DNA of 64,000 nt from Vespa crabro (Eukaryota > Arthropoda > Insecta > Hymenoptera > Vespidae). Below, one piece after another: positions 20,165 to 33,197 of this stretch. The notes under the pieces are model-generated. The model did not search any database. It worked only from the letters and a program-made list of their open reading frames with translations, and had not been told where the DNA came from. The translations under genes were made by a program, and so were the position numbers. The stretch spans positions 5,776,661-5,840,660 of the forward strand of contig NC_060967.1 in NCBI RefSeq assembly GCF_910589235.1. Direction: 5' to 3'. Positions within the stretch are counted from its first letter, which is position 1. Each line of letters starts with the position of its first letter.

Positions 20165-22490
20165 TTAACCCTTTGAGTGCTATGGGCGCACATATGCTTC
20201 CAGTGAAAGTTATCGATATAGACTATAGACGCAAATACATGCTCGGCAGATTTTATCAGTATGGACTTTAGACGCAAATAAGCGCCTGGCAAAAATAGTC
20301 AGTGTATTATTTTCAAACTTATATGTTCGGCAATTGTTTCTATTGTCCAACATTCTGACGCTGTCTCCGACAATCAGAAACTTCATCACTTAGCAACGAT
20401 GAAAAACATAATTTAGTTTTAGACGCCATTTCAGTTAGTTTCTGATATCTCATTTCATTTGTTACGTCGTACAGTTCTAACTGTTGCATTGGCATATTGT
20501 TATATTAAACTTATAGTGCACGTAATTTTCATATTGTTATTTACCCCTGTTTCATACTTTAAAAATGTGTTCCAGTTTTGAAGAAATTATTACAAGAAAC
20601 GACAGCGATGACGACTTGAATGAAACGGCAGATTTAAGTGGAAATTATGATGCATTTAAGTAAAAGGAAATTTAAATCTAGAAGCTACGCCTTTAGATGC
20701 TTTTCAACTCTTCTTTTCAAAAGGGTTAGTTTCACATATTACTGAGGAGACGAACAATTATTATATATTTGTTATTGAAAACACTACAATTAAAACGTAT
20801 TCTCGTATTAATACTTGGAAAGACACATCAATATGTGAGATGTACGGATTTTTGGCTATCACGATGTTAATGCCGCGGGTGAAGAATTGACTCTAAAAGA
20901 GTATTAGTCGACCGATCACGTGTTAAAAATTAATATTCTTCGAAGAACTATTGCGCGAGACAAATACATGATATTATTGCAAATGTTGCAATTTAATTAT
21001 AATAATGTACAAATTGATGGTCCATTGATAAAAATATGACCTATAATAGATACTCTGAAGAACTCTTTCTCACAGTCATTTTATCCGTACAAAGATTTGT
21101 GCATTGACGAAAGCCTTATGTTATTCAAAGCTCGGTGTTACTTTAAAAAAGTTATTCCGTCCAAAATAAGTAAATTTGGTATCAAACAATTTATCTTGTG
21201 AGACTGCACAACAAACTATGTATTATATTATATAGTATATATCGGAAAAAATACAGATATTATAAGTAATTCTACAGCCATTGGGCAATCGACAGATGTT
21301 ATGACACTTTTACATCCGTACCTTGAAATGGGCCATACATCGATAACAGATAATTGGTACACAAGCCCGCATTTATATAATGTACTTCATGAACATAAAA
21401 CTAATGCGTTTGGGACAGTACAGAAAAACAGAAGAGATATGTTCCATATCGAGGGAAAATTGACAAGAAGGCAATTTGATTACAGATGTTCAGATAATTT
21501 ATTGGCATTGAAGTGACGAGATAGAAATGATGTATGGATGTTATCAAGTGCTCACGAACCGAAAGTGATAGAATCTGGTCAAAGAAATTATGTTACAGGA
21601 TCGCCCAAGTTAAAACCAGAATGTGTTGCAAATTACAACATCAAAATGGGCTCTGTAGACCACGTTGACATGGTTCTAAGTACAATTAATTCATGCAGAA
21701 AATGTCTAAAGTGGTATAAGAAGTATTTTTTCCATTTAGTAGACATCTCATTATATAACTCGTATGTCCTGTATCAATGTGTGACTGGTAAAAAACTACA
21801 ATATAAGGATTTTCATCTATCATTAATCAAATAAATTCTACAAAAATACCTGCAAAATAGAAAACAAGTGGGCGATGGCAAAAGAAGCATAGAAAACCTA
21901 CCATTTCGTTTGACTGAGAGACATTTCCCTTCAAAAATTTTAAATGCAGAGAGAAAATCGACAAGAAGGAAATATGTTGTCTGTAGAAGACAACAAAGAA
22001 GGATGCATACACCATATGAATGTAAAAAATACGACGTCGCATTATGTGTTGATACTTGTTTTGAGATTTATCATACGCAAATGAATTATTAATTTTCCTA
22101 TTGTTTTTTCTTAAAAAATCAATGTATTAAATGTTAGTTTCTTAAAATATATATATATTTGAAGCCTTTCCATGATTATATAATTCTTCTTATAATTTGT
22201 TAAATTATCTGATTTTGAATATCCAAATACATTATAATTATCAAATTACGGGGATTTCAAATTCTAGCAGGTGAGTAAACAGTAAATTTTGAAAATAGGA
22301 ATGTTTTCATACAATGCGGAATAGACAACGGAATAGTGGTTGGATTGTATACTATATTATAATGTGTCATACACCGTCGACGAGATCCATACTGCACGAA
22401 AAAGAATTTAGTCCCTAGCGATCGTCAGCGCCTGCCACGCGCCGTCCGTACGGACCGCATAGGCAACGAGTATTCAGCACTCAAAGTTAT
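20165..22490 (+). mobile_element. piggyBac element with both ends, nested
   Basis: The left end TTAACCCTTTGAGTGCT starts at 20165. The right end reads CAGCACTCAAAGTTAT near 22475-22490, its inverted partner with a two-base loss and a TTAA changed to TTAT. Subterminal boxes CTATAGACGCAAATACATGC and CTTTAGACGCAAATAAGCGC lie 20-110 bases inside the left end. The 2.3 kb length matches complete piggyBac elements. It contains one mutated transposase gene. Confidence 0.82.
20565..22092 (+). pseudogene. piggyBac transposase, nearly full length but mutated
   Basis: piggyBac transposase cuts and pastes the element at TTAA using three Asp residues. An acidic N-terminus starts at ATG 20565 and stops early (near 20660). 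A DDE core follows with CIDESLMLFKAR (first Asp, about 21108), ITDNWYTSPHLYN (second Asp, about 21347) and KMGSVDHVDMVLS (third Asp region, about 21660). The tail includes RLTERHFPSK, VVCRRQQRRMHTPYECKKY and CVDTCFEIYHT, ending at TAA 22090-22092. All three catalytic Asp blocks remain. At least four stops or frameshifts break it (for example TGA near 21200, TGA at 21514-21516, TAA at 21832-21834). Confidence 0.85.
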
Positions 22491-22499
22491 AAAATGTAA

Positions 22500-23105
22500 T
22501 ATAAAACGAAAACAGGTTAGCGAGACTGATAGATATGATGTAAACGAATCTTACATAAATACATCATTTCGTAAAATAAGGTGATTACGTTTACTTAATA
22601 CATTGAAATCTGATGAAACTGAAGATGTTAATTTACAAAGCATCAATCCGAATGAAATCAGATGGACCTCTCAAAATTGTGGGCTCACCATTCATGATTT
22701 TACAAGACAACAAGAGGGAATTCAAACAGACATATCTGATTCTTAAATAATTTTGCAATTTTTCAAATTATTCGTATCTGGGGAATTGATAGATTCCATT
22801 GTTGAAAAAAACAACTAATCATTGGAGACGAAGAAATAATAGTAATCCTGAATCTGGGACAAAGATAGACGAACTGTACTGTTTTATCGCTGTTTGCTTA
22901 CTCATGTCTAGAGAGAAGAAATTATCAATTGATGAATATCGGAGCAAAAATAAATTATTGCGAAGAGATATCTTTTGCAGAATAATGAGTAGAGATCGCT
23001 ACAAAGTGTTACTGAGAAAGTGTTACTGCGCTTTCGCGGAAAACAACAAAGTATGGTACAGGGGTGCCGTCGCAAAAGAATTAAGCAGTATCAGTGGTGT
23101 TTGAC
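22500..23105 (+). pseudogene. piggyBac transposase N-terminal half (outer copy)
   Basis: The frame includes IHDFTRQQEGIQTDISDS, then FFKLFVSGELIDSIVEKTTN, KIDELYCFIAVCLLMSREKK and RDIFCRIMSRDRYKVLLRKC, the N-terminal domain and the start of the core in piggyBac transposases. It stops at 23101-23103, and the catalytic region is missing beyond that. This portion overlaps in content with the copy at 26370, so the two are different elements. Confidence 0.78.
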
Positions 23106-23109
23106 CTTC

Positions 23110-26100
23110 AGTAGAAAGTCCAAATGAATATTGTTAAAGCGGTTATCAAGTACGACTATGTGGATTGGCTTGATCTTATTGTGACGGTGAATTTTTCCTC
23201 TTTGGCAAGCAAGATATTCTCTAGACCATTTGAGTGCGTCCGTAAGGATCAGGTCAAATATATTTTTCGCATAAATTTAGAGATGTAGTCCAGACGCTAT
23301 GATGCGAATGATTATGAATGACTTTGAAAACTGTCTTGCGTAATGTTTTTGGTAAGAATGGTCTGATGAAACTTGAGAAAATATCACAATAGATGTTCAT
23401 TCCTGGTTCTAGTGTGAGTTTTCGTAGTTTCAATGAAGTTGTATCTCTGATCATATCAGCTAGATCATTGTCGTTCAGTTGTGCTTGTTAGATTTCAAGA
23501 GATGTGAGAATGAATGGCATGTTTATAGTATTAATGCAGAATAGTATATCTGCGACTGTGTTATCATCACCCTTCATTTAGACTAATTCAGTGAAAAATT
23601 GTGAGATGAATTCGAGCTATAGTAATTGATGTTCCGATGTATGATTCAGTTTTTGTTTGAAGACAAAAGTAAGTCGTTTGTTGTCCATTTTGATGACAAA
23701 CTGACGGAAATCAAGCAAATGATGCAAAAATTTGACTGATGCTAAAATAGCAAAAAGTTCACGATCGTATGTGCTGTATTTCTGTTCTGTCTGGTTCAGA
23801 TATCTGGAGAAAAACCATATGGGTTTCTAGGTATCATCTTCCAGCTGTTCTAGTTTACCTCCGATAGCAGTTGCGAATGCGTTGGTTGTGAGAGTCATCG
23901 GTACGTTAGAAAACGGAAAAGCGAGCAATGTGATTGTTGCGAAGTATTTTTGCATATTTCAACTGCCTTATTGGCTTCGGGAATCCATGCGATCTTGGAT
24001 ATATCATTTTTTATTGGCACATTAAGGTAACTGTTGAGAGGCAAAATGATCTGAATTTCCTGAAGTATACAGTAATGATAGTTGATCGTGCCAAGAAATC
24101 TGCCAAGTTCAGCGATAGTTTTAGATTTCTGATATCCTTTAATGCCATCGTTCGGACGTTGGAATGTTACCATGTTCATTAATGGTATAAGCCAGGAAAT
24201 TTGTTTCCGATTGGTTGAACAGGCAGTGTTTGAGATTCATAATAAGGTTGTTGTCCTTTAAGCGTTCAAAGTGTATGTGTTCCGGATATTAGTCTTCATC
24301 GTCTGAGAATACCAGAATGCCATCCACGTAGACGAAGACGAAGTCCAGGCCTCTTAAAAGAGCGTCCATAAATCGTTGGAACAACTGGGTAGGATTTTTT
24401 AGACAAAAAGGCATACCTAAGTACTCAACTCAAGGTATTATGATGCCAGTTATTCTATGTTGTCTACGTGCATAGGTAGTTATAGATATGCTTTTCACAA
24501 TCGAATTTGCTGTAATGTTTTCCATCGTGTAAACACGGAAAGAGATAGTGAATGAGTGGAGAACTATATGTCAGGATCAGTAGCATGATCGAGTTTACGA
24601 AAGTCACCGCACGTTCTCCAGATGTTGTCTTTTTTTCGTATCACATGAATAGGATTGACGTACATTCTGCTGAAGGATCTAATGATTCCGGAGTTCAGAA
24701 GTTCTCTGATTTGAGTTTTTGCCGCCGCTGCCTTTTCACCTACTAGTTTACGAGCTCTTGCAGTAAGACTAGTGGAACATGCGTAATAATATTGTGCACA
24801 AATGGACGTGCTTTTAAATTTAAGCATGCCTTGCTGATCGACAAAACAAGTCGTTGAGATTTCAACGACTTGTTTTAAAAGTTCAGCATACTCAGTAGAC
24901 AAATCTATACTTATAAATGAGATACCCTAATGATGTGCTTCCATTGCATTACCTTTTGACAAGAGATGAGACACTGGATTCATCAATTGTTGGTATTATA
25001 AATCAATCAACAAGTTTTAGTGAATTAAGAAATCAGTTCCGATAATTGAGTGGGTAGGTGTCGATGATCTTGGACTGCTGCGATTATGATGCGTCGGAGA
25101 TTGTCAAGCCTGTAATTGTTGGTTTTGTTCTTGCAGTAGAATGAGTTGTAATATGAACTCATTGATCTCCATCACAAAAAATTTTTGAATTTCTATGAAC
25201 TTTGAGTCAATGTCATAGAGTCGGTGATGCAAGATAACGTGTAAAGGTTGCCATCCATAACCTGGTTATTCTGTTATCTTAAGGCATCAGCACGTAAAAA
25301 CGGTCCGCAAACTCGACTATAGCATCAAGTGGAAGTTTACTTGTCGTAATCAGATAGGGTTTGATATATGCTGGTAATCGTTCAAGCCAAAGTTGGTGCA
25401 ATATGGTATCATCAACGAAACCATCAGCCAATCCGTGCAATTGTCGCAGGAACTGGGAAGGTGTTCTATTTGGAAGCGCTGACTCACATAGAAGTTTCTT
25501 AGCTTTTGTCTGAAATCAAAGAGTTATGAGCTTACTGCGATTCTGAGTTTTATCCTTACCTATAGCGGGCTCCTGTTGTATCTCAAATCAGAGTCTTAAG
25601 TACAGTCAGTTATTTTAATTTATCATCAACGAATCCAAAAGTAGTGAATTCAGCCTCAGCCATGATGAACCAGAGATCCGGTCGAATTTTGGTGAATGCC
25701 GCCGATTTATGTTTACTCATCGAATAACATTTGTAACGCAATATAATGTTATAGCCTGGTGATTGATTATAATTCTACAGGTTCTACACATCAGATGTAT
25801 TTCCTGCTATTGTTCCTGTTATTGACGCTGTTGCGATGGATGAAGCTGTCGCAGTGTTTCGTGGCGTCCATTGTCCGTTGTTATTTTGATTCCTTTGTTC
25901 AGAATAAGTTCCTTTGTGGTCTGTATCTTCTGTGTTAAACTTGCCGTTGTTGCTAATTCTAATGGAGATTGAATTCAGGTTCACGCTGAATCCTGTTGTA
26001 TCACGTTTGAAATCAGCTCGATCGTATCTTGATCAAGGGCCTTAGAGACTGTCTGATATTTCAGTCTGTATTATACTGTTGGCTCTTAATAAGGAGTTCG

Positions 26101-26365
26101 ATGTTTATGATTCTTTTTCAAGTGTTCTGAACATGAGTCATGAATTCTATGATGAGGCAGTATGGCTGATACCGATACGTTTTTCCTTTTGTAGGAACTC
26201 TTGATGCACAAAGATCACGCGGGGTCATCAATTGTGGTCAAATTATTGCTGACAGCCCACTATGTGGAAAGAAATTCGCACATTAAGTAACAATAGTGAT
26301 AACAATAATGATCAAGTAACAAAAATAAGTTCATAAATTTAATTCAAATGACTCTGGAATGAAAA
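23110..26365 (-). mobile_element. Ty3/Gypsy retrotransposon remnant, family B (minus strand)
   Basis: Read on minus from high to low coordinates there is a partial LTR and leader (about 26365-26220), gag (about 26000-25300), reverse transcriptase (24900-24240), RNase H (about 24000-23600) and the start of integrase (about 23450-23254). The leader after the LTR, CACATAGTGGGCTGTC, matches the leader at 36700-36720 in a second family B fragment. The 3' part of pol and the 3' LTR are missing at 23110. Confidence 0.75.
23254..25990 (-). pseudogene. Gypsy gag-pol remnant, family B
   Basis: Gag-like text, AFTKIRPDLWFIMAEAEFTT and SQFLRQLHGLADGFVDDTIL, lies near 25700-25420. RT starts with ARARKLVGEKAAAAKTQIRE, NSGIIRSF, WRTCGDFRKLD near 24760-24590. 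GMPFCLKNPTQLFQRFMDAL and FVFVYVDGILVFSDDED follow near 24410-24290; the catalytic motif is YVDG, so the second Asp is lost. RNase H shows FFSRYLNQTEQKYSTYDREL. The integrase zinc domain start is near 23400-23254. Dozens of stops show an old, dead copy. Confidence 0.78.
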
Positions 26366-27830
26366 CAGGAACTAATCGATTTGCTGTTCCGATAGACTAC
26401 TTCGAGCTATTCTTTTTCGAAGAACTAATATTATTAATTGTTGAAGAAACAAATCAGTTGAAAGAAAAATCAGACATAAAATAAACATTATGTGTTCATT
26501 TATAAAACCTCATGAACAAGCAGCAACTCTAAGTGAGATTTATTGTTTTTTTGCAACTATGTTATTAATGTCGCGAGTTAAAAAATTGCATTACTTCGAA
26601 TGTTAGACGAAAGATAAATTTTTGCGTATTGATATTTTCGGACATATAATAGATAGATATAGATAAATATTTCTCGTGCGAATGCTTTATTTCAGCGAGA
26701 TTAGTGATAAGCTAATAAAAATAAGAGGATTCTAAAGTAATCCCTGCGTTTCATTTCAAAATAATTTTAATCCATTTTGTAACATATGCATCGATTAAAG
26801 TTTATTATTATACAAAGACAGGTTATCGTTCAAACAATATATTCTGTCCAAACGGAATAGATTTGGCATCAAATCTTTTACATTCTGCAACTGTAATAAT
26901 GGATACGTTTCAAATTTTATTGTATATGCAAGCAGGTATTCGGAGATAACAAAAATAACTGAAAAGTCTCTCGAAAAATCAGGCGAAATTGTAATTTCAA
27001 TTATAGAACCATATATATGAAAAAAGCACACCTGTTTATTAATAATTGGTATATTAGCCTGACTTTGTTCGCTTATCTCCAGAATAATACAACAAACGTT
27101 CTGTAAAACAACATCGAAGAAAGGATATGATTATCATGAATGAAAAATTAAAGGCACGTGAAATATGTTTCGGTCTTTGCCTAATATGTTATCGCTCAAA
27201 TGGCAAGGCAAACACAAAGTATAAATGCTGATCACTTTTCACTTCGCAGATTTTATAATCACAAAAAGATTAAATTACCGAATGAAGCAAGTTATCCGAA
27301 AAACAGTCTTGCATAATGGACTATACTGCAAATATGGTCACGGTAGATATTAGAATAGAGATAAAATAATAACTAACGTTGAATCCATCAAGAAAAGTAC
27401 TAAATGGTACAAAAAATATTTTTTCCTTTACTTGATGTGACTGTTTGGAATGCATCTTGTTTGTACAAGATGAAAAAGTGACAATGCGTGCATCTCATCT
27501 TCAATTACTAAAAGATATAGTCAAAAAGCATAAGACGTTAAACAATAATTATAGCAATCGTAATAAATCTACTGCCTATAAGTCATTATGATTAACAGAT
27601 AAATATTACCCGTCATTCTATAAAATTATAAATAGCAAACAAACGTTGCGAAACTCTGTAAGGTGCTCCAAAAATGATATAAGGAGAAGATCGCGGTACG
27701 AATGTGATGATTGTGACTCTGCGTCGTTTATCATATGTAATTATACTATTAATTAATGAAGTATATTTCTTCTTATTAGTTTTTTGCGTATTTTTCAAAC
27801 TTTTTACATAAAAATGCATAAATAAATTAT
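26366..27830 (+). pseudogene. piggyBac transposase remnant, copy 7
   Basis: The N-terminal domain reads VPIDYFELFFFEELILLIVE then, after a frameshift, IYCFFATMLLMSRVKKL and KFLRIDIFGHI (26385-26655). The core continues with many breaks through CIDESLLLYK-like, SFKQYIPSKRNRFGIKSF-like and ESIKKSTKWYKKYFF (26780-27430). A short C-terminal part near 27580-27740 has LTDKYYPSFYKII and RSRYECDDC. Terminal repeats were not found. It is heavily degraded, and a single complete transposase must once have stood here. Confidence 0.75.
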
Positions 27831-28689
27831 AATTTATTCCTTTATAACTTTACTTAGATTTAATGTCATAGTATATAACGTCATGCACAGTTTTCGCGCA
27901 GGTCCATTGAAAGCATGCTGTACAGAGATACAATCCCGCAGAAAGTCGTGTCGTAACTAAAAGTTTAAGAAATTACAGAAGGAAGAAGAGAGGAGGATTA
28001 ATACCAGAAATATTGATATCATGAAACTTTCAAACTGAAAATTTGCACAATCCATGTTTGGAATCTGTACAAGTAAGCGCAAATATTCCTAATTTCTCTC
28101 CACCTCCTTAGCGAATAGAACGTGTATCAAAAAAATTGTATTGTTCGGAAAGTAATTTCGTTTTTAACCCAACAGAGATATTAGTTGTATTTTTAAGCTG
28201 CTAACTTCATGCTAAACTATATTGTTATTATATATTTTAACACCTAACATTTAAAGGAGTATTTGTAAACAATTCTGTTTGATTCTATGCAGTTGTTTTT
28301 TCTTGGTATCCTATTGAAAATGATATATCAAAAGTTGCATTTTTGCATATTTTTCTTTTTTATTACCAAGAAGGTCGACATATGGGTTCCATATATTCTT
28401 ATAGAAAGAGATTGCTCCATCGGATTATGATTTGCTTCTCAAGCGTCAAAAAATGATCCATTTCTAAAGCTAAATCATAACTGGAGCCGAGAAATCATGG
28501 AGCAGAAGAGATGGAGCTTGCTCAAAGTACTTCGAAAATATTCATCAATAAAAGGGATGCTTTCTATTTGGAGGAAATATAAGGGAATTGTTTTTTTTTA
28601 AGTCTACCAAATAATTATTTCGAAAATATTTTGTCACCAATAATTTGTTTTCAATCCCGGCAATTTATGCGCTGCCAAGATTTAAAATC
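27831..28689. other. No gene seen
   Basis: AT-rich sequence without a supportable reading frame. It probably includes the lost right end of the piggyBac above and the upstream part of the LINE below. Confidence 0.45.
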
Positions 28690-29650
28690 ACAATGGACCA
28701 ATGAAAAGATTTCTTACAATTAATTAGTATCAAATTCATTGCAGCAGGCAATTATAATGCAAAGCATTCAAGCTAGGGATACAAATAACATCACGAGGTA
28801 ATGAACTAAATCCATATTTACACAACACTAATTTGAACATTCTCACCATCGATAAGCCAATCTACTGGCTACTAACTTCTGATAAAACTCCTTATCTACT
28901 AGATTTTAACATCTTAAAAGATTTAAACCCATTAAATTTTAAAATTGAATCATGTATAAAACTCAGCTGTGACCACTAACTTGTAATAACTTCATATTGG
29001 AACAGATCAATCGTTTATGAAAAGTCATGAATCCTGTGTAACGAAAAAACTAATTAAATGCAATTCAAAAAAATCATATAATTAGAACTGAACTGTAACA
29101 TTCTGCTAAGGATTCCTCTTCAAATTGAAGAAACAGTTAACAACTTAGAGATGTTATACATAAAGCAGCGTGAATAACAACCACACAAAATGATTCATCC
29201 AAAAGAATCCTGAATTATCCTGACAATATTTTCTAAACTAAAACAAAGATGACAAGACAAAGCTTGGTGGTAGAAAAATAAGACAAGAATAAACAAAAGA
29301 TAATTAAACAAATTAATCAAAGAAATGAACATAAACATACAAAATATCTAGAATAACAATATAAAAATAACAAAAGATACTCTTTAAATATCACTGAAAT
29401 CACTTCCACCAGTAACACAAGCAATAAGACACAAAATTCTTTGTGCAAAACAGTCAAAAGATGTAAAAGATCAATAATACCCATACCGGACATACGAAAA
29501 CTCGACGACTCATAACCAAAAATACAGAAGACTAAATAGAAACATTCACTGATCACATAGAAACAACACTTTACAAGGCACAAATTTATCCCGATAGTCA
29601 ATAATATTTATAGAAATACACCCTGCGAAGGCTTGAAATATATACCCTGA
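28690..29650 (+). pseudogene. Jockey-like LINE endonuclease fragment
   Basis: On plus, FIAAGNYNAKHSSWGYK-like sequence near 28738-28790 matches the AGDYNAKH-SWGS motif of Jockey-clade AP endonucleases. PTYW-like, LLDFNILKDLNPLNFKIESC and a degraded SDHSP block (about 28970) follow in order. The next 400 bases fit the basic linker before RT, including KTVKRCKRSIIPIPDIRKLD and a following KHSL-like block (29430-29570). RT itself is absent. The frame shifts often. The gene order is clear even though the protein is ruined. Confidence 0.7.
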
Positions 29651-32600
29651 AGACTAGGTAAAAAAATTAAACAATATGAATTATATTAAATCTATGATCT
29701 TATAAATAGAGACGATGTCTCAATGGACACATTGTCCACATGCTACTTTTCATATATAAACAATTTACATAATATCTATTACTGATAAATTGTAAGGAAT
29801 ATGGAATATAAAAAAAATATTCTATACGTTGCTTCGAATTACAAAGAGACTGCCTAACAAATCGCCAAAGAAGTGTAAACAATTGTAAGAAATATGCGTT
29901 ATATTCTGCAAAGGAGCAAACATATTAAATACAAATAATTAAAGTAATAATCTCCCTTAATTGGGAAGCATAAAGCCGAAATTGAAGTTTGTACATGTCC
30001 ACGTTCACTGGATGAAAAAGTGGAGAAATGTAATATTTTAAATTGACAAAATAAAATCTTAAGCTTGGCTAATAAAAACAGGCATGCATAATATAAGAAA
30101 ACAAGGAAAAAAGGTAATGAAAAATCCTAAAACAAAATTACTAATAGTCATGCTCGCCAATAACTTATTGGAAAAATTATGATCAGTAACTTATGTCGCT
30201 TCGAAACTTTCATTGCCACCATAATGTAGGATTGGAAAAAAAAAATTCATTTATATGTAAGTATCGAAAGAATGGTAGAAATAATACTTTAACCACTATA
30301 TTATATAAATTATGTAATATATTATTATATATATATATATATATTGTAATTTGTATCATATATATGGTTATTTTGTACTCACTTTAATATTTTGTATCAT
30401 ATATTGTAAATTTAAATATTATAAAATTTCTAAGGTAAATTAAATCAGAACAAAATAATTCAGTTTTGCCGAGTATCGAATGTCGAGCAAATGAACAAGA
30501 GTAAGTTTGTATTTCACGAGAGATAATAAACAAAAAGCATTTGTAGTTTTCCAAATACTTTGGCCTAAACCCAACTACAATAACAAATACTAAAGCGACT
30601 TGAATTTGTTCACTTACTACTTAAGAAGTTCTATGGTTCAGTGGTTCCAAAATACTCATTTGCGATGTAGATCGAAATTGACCTGAGAAGCAATGATTAT
30701 CTGAAAAAAGATTACAAATCAAATTTATGTTTTATATAAAGTAGGTATTTGTTTTTTAATGAGGATGATCTAAATAGACAAGTTACGAGCAAACATCATA
30801 TGCTTTCATATATACACTTACAATAAATTAATCTAGTACTAACTAGCAGCTTGAGCAAAAACACAATTAGTTATTTTAATATCTTAAAGCCTATATATCG
30901 GCTTTGCAAGTTTTTTAATACTTTAAACATATGTAATGACATTATATTTTGATTTCGGAAATAATTTTTTCTTTTTTTCACGTAAAACAACAGACATTTT
31001 ACAATAAAATAAAAAATACGTGAAAATATCTTCATTTTTGAAAGAAATATGTTAATTTTAACGGATAACAAATACGATTAAAATCCTACAGTTTTCTGAA
31101 CATTTTTGGACGGTATACGGAAAATTTATAAGATATTAGAAGGATTAAACAATAACGCGATATCTCCGACTGGGGTATTAATCCGTATCTTTACAATTTC
31201 CGTTTCTTGATAAATCGATATATTCGTTAAAGAATAGATTTATTATCAGTGTTATTTTGCAATCCAGTGAAAAGTTAATTATCTCCACTAGTATTAAATT
31301 TATTATAATAAAAATTTATTATATAAAAATATTTACTTAATAATATTATTCTACAAAAGAAGTGTATTAGTGTCTTGATCATCTTAGGTGATGCACTAAC
31401 TCTTTTACGCAATAATTATTCATTAAATAAGAGGCGGACAATAAATTGAATTCGCTAATATCTATTGTTTGTTTTATATGTAACTACAGATAACCGAAGT
31501 AACAGTATAACACAAATAATCTCATTCTATAAAAATGACATTATATAAATTCCGTTACACGAGACTCAGATCTAATAGAACAGACGAAGTTAATTTCCGA
31601 AATTTTTCTTACATTGATTAAAATTTTTTTTATATCATATAGAAAGCCACTGACGTGACTAATAAGAATAATTTCTATTTCATCTATGTAATCCAAATAA
31701 GTTAACAAACAAAAGAAATTTTAATGTCATGCACATAAAGCAGAAATATTTTCAACAAAATAAAATAAAATAAATGAAAAGATAAAAATCTAACAATTTC
31801 AATACCGTGTTATATCGTTATAAGGGAGTTACCTGTAAAGTTTATGTGACTATAAAAAAGAAGTTAAATAAAACTTTATACGAACAAACATTGACTCTAA
31901 GATTGTTTTGCGCGCAATCTATTCAAATACACATATTCCTCAAAATTAATTGAAATCGCAAACCGTAAACAAATTTAAATAAACATAAAAACTCAGTCAG
32001 CTTCACAATTCTTCTTTTACTTTATTGAAACAAGAATCGGCTTATCCATGGTTGCATGGACAACTACACAATAAGATCTGATATAAAACGAAAGCAATAT
32101 TACTAGTATCATTATTATAATAAAGAAAACTCCTTGAATGTATATGTATATTAAGTAAATAAAAAGAGGTTACTTGAATTTTTATTAATAAAAAATAATT
32201 GAAATAAAAAAGAACATCACGAAATAAAAAGGAATTAATAATTTTGGTTTATTTAATAATGATAATTATCCTAAAATAAAATAAAATAAAATTTTCCATT
32301 ATATAATCAACAAGAAAATAATATTACTTATGTACTTCTATTTGTATTGTATTTGTATTGTACCTTGATCATATTATTGGATAGTGAGACGGAAATCACA
32401 TCCCTGTTTATCATGTGATAACAGAACAACTTTCCTAAAAAATACCAAACAAAATGGAACAATAGAAAGTTCGTCCTTAATGTGTTCTTTTATTAGAATT
32501 TACTTGAAAATTTTAAAACCACACATTTAACTTAACTTCGGCTACATACAAAGAGCAGTGAAAAATAAACTTACGTTTTCACTGTACCGTGCCATATATA

Positions 32601-32947
32601 TATGATATTTTTTGAAACCCTAACTGGATGATACGAACTGACTAATTCGAATCAGTCAATCTTTGTTAATACGAACTTTATTGACAAAAACACTATAACT
32701 AGAATGTAACAACTTGGAAATTATAATTTTTTTCTCATAATCTAGCCTACTTAAGACATTACCCGTTAAAAGATAAATCACGCTCTCCTTAACTACCAAT
32801 TGGTTTACCTCACATATCCATACATACACACGACTAATTAGTTCCAGAATATTCCATCGCTTCGTTCAACTGTCGATCGGTACATTTCACACACACACAC
32901 ATGACTAATTATTTCTGGAACCTTCCCATTCCATAATTATATATATA
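29651..32947. other. Long AT-rich region, no gene resolved
   Basis: No supportable CDS. A (TA)n tract lies at about 30327-30348. Two short pieces (30145-30180 and 30690-30715 on plus) resemble sequence at 48585-48625 and 48690-48710: both loci have TCATGCTCGYCAATAACTTA and, further on, an AATGATTATCTGAAA-like block that on minus is a possible splice acceptor. The rest shows nothing I recognise. Confidence 0.4.
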
Positions 32948-33178
32948 TGCAAAGAAAGTATACCTTCATCAAGTAGATTTCCCGCGCGTCTCATGACCCG
33001 CCCTTCCATTGTCCTTTGTTATTTACAAATTCTTTTTGTTACCTACAAATCGAGCCATTAAGATTTGGAAGAGAAACGGGCAGTAAGAAATAGAACGTAG
33101 AAGAGAAAATTAGCACGCGATTATAAGGATATTTATAACAGATAATTTATAGTAAATAGAAAGTATACTTTCTTTACA
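32948..33178. repeat. Inverted LTR arm fused to the tip of the 3' LTR, copy 1
   Basis: Starts TGCAAAGAAAGTATACCTTC and reads like the LTR in plus orientation through CTCATGACCCGCCCTTCCAT and AATCGAGCCATTAAGATTTG to about 33160. It is joined directly to AAAGTATACTTTCTTTACA, the tip of the normal 3' LTR in minus orientation. In copies 2 and 3 a longer opposite arm is present, so the inner arm was deleted here. Confidence 0.78.
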
Positions 33179-33197
33179 TCTCCCCCCCCCCCCCCAG

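Larger units (their letters stand above)
20102..23105 (+). mobile_element. Outer piggyBac copy interrupted by a second piggyBac
   Basis: A left end, TTAACACTTTACCGACCG, starts at 20102 and is the mirror of the right end at 14221-14240. Only about 60 bases later another piggyBac begins (20165), and when that ends (22490) a different transposase N-terminus follows (22500-23105). The simplest reading is one piggyBac inserted into another's 5' UTR. The outer copy breaks off near 23105, where the minus-strand Gypsy remnant starts. Confidence 0.6.
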
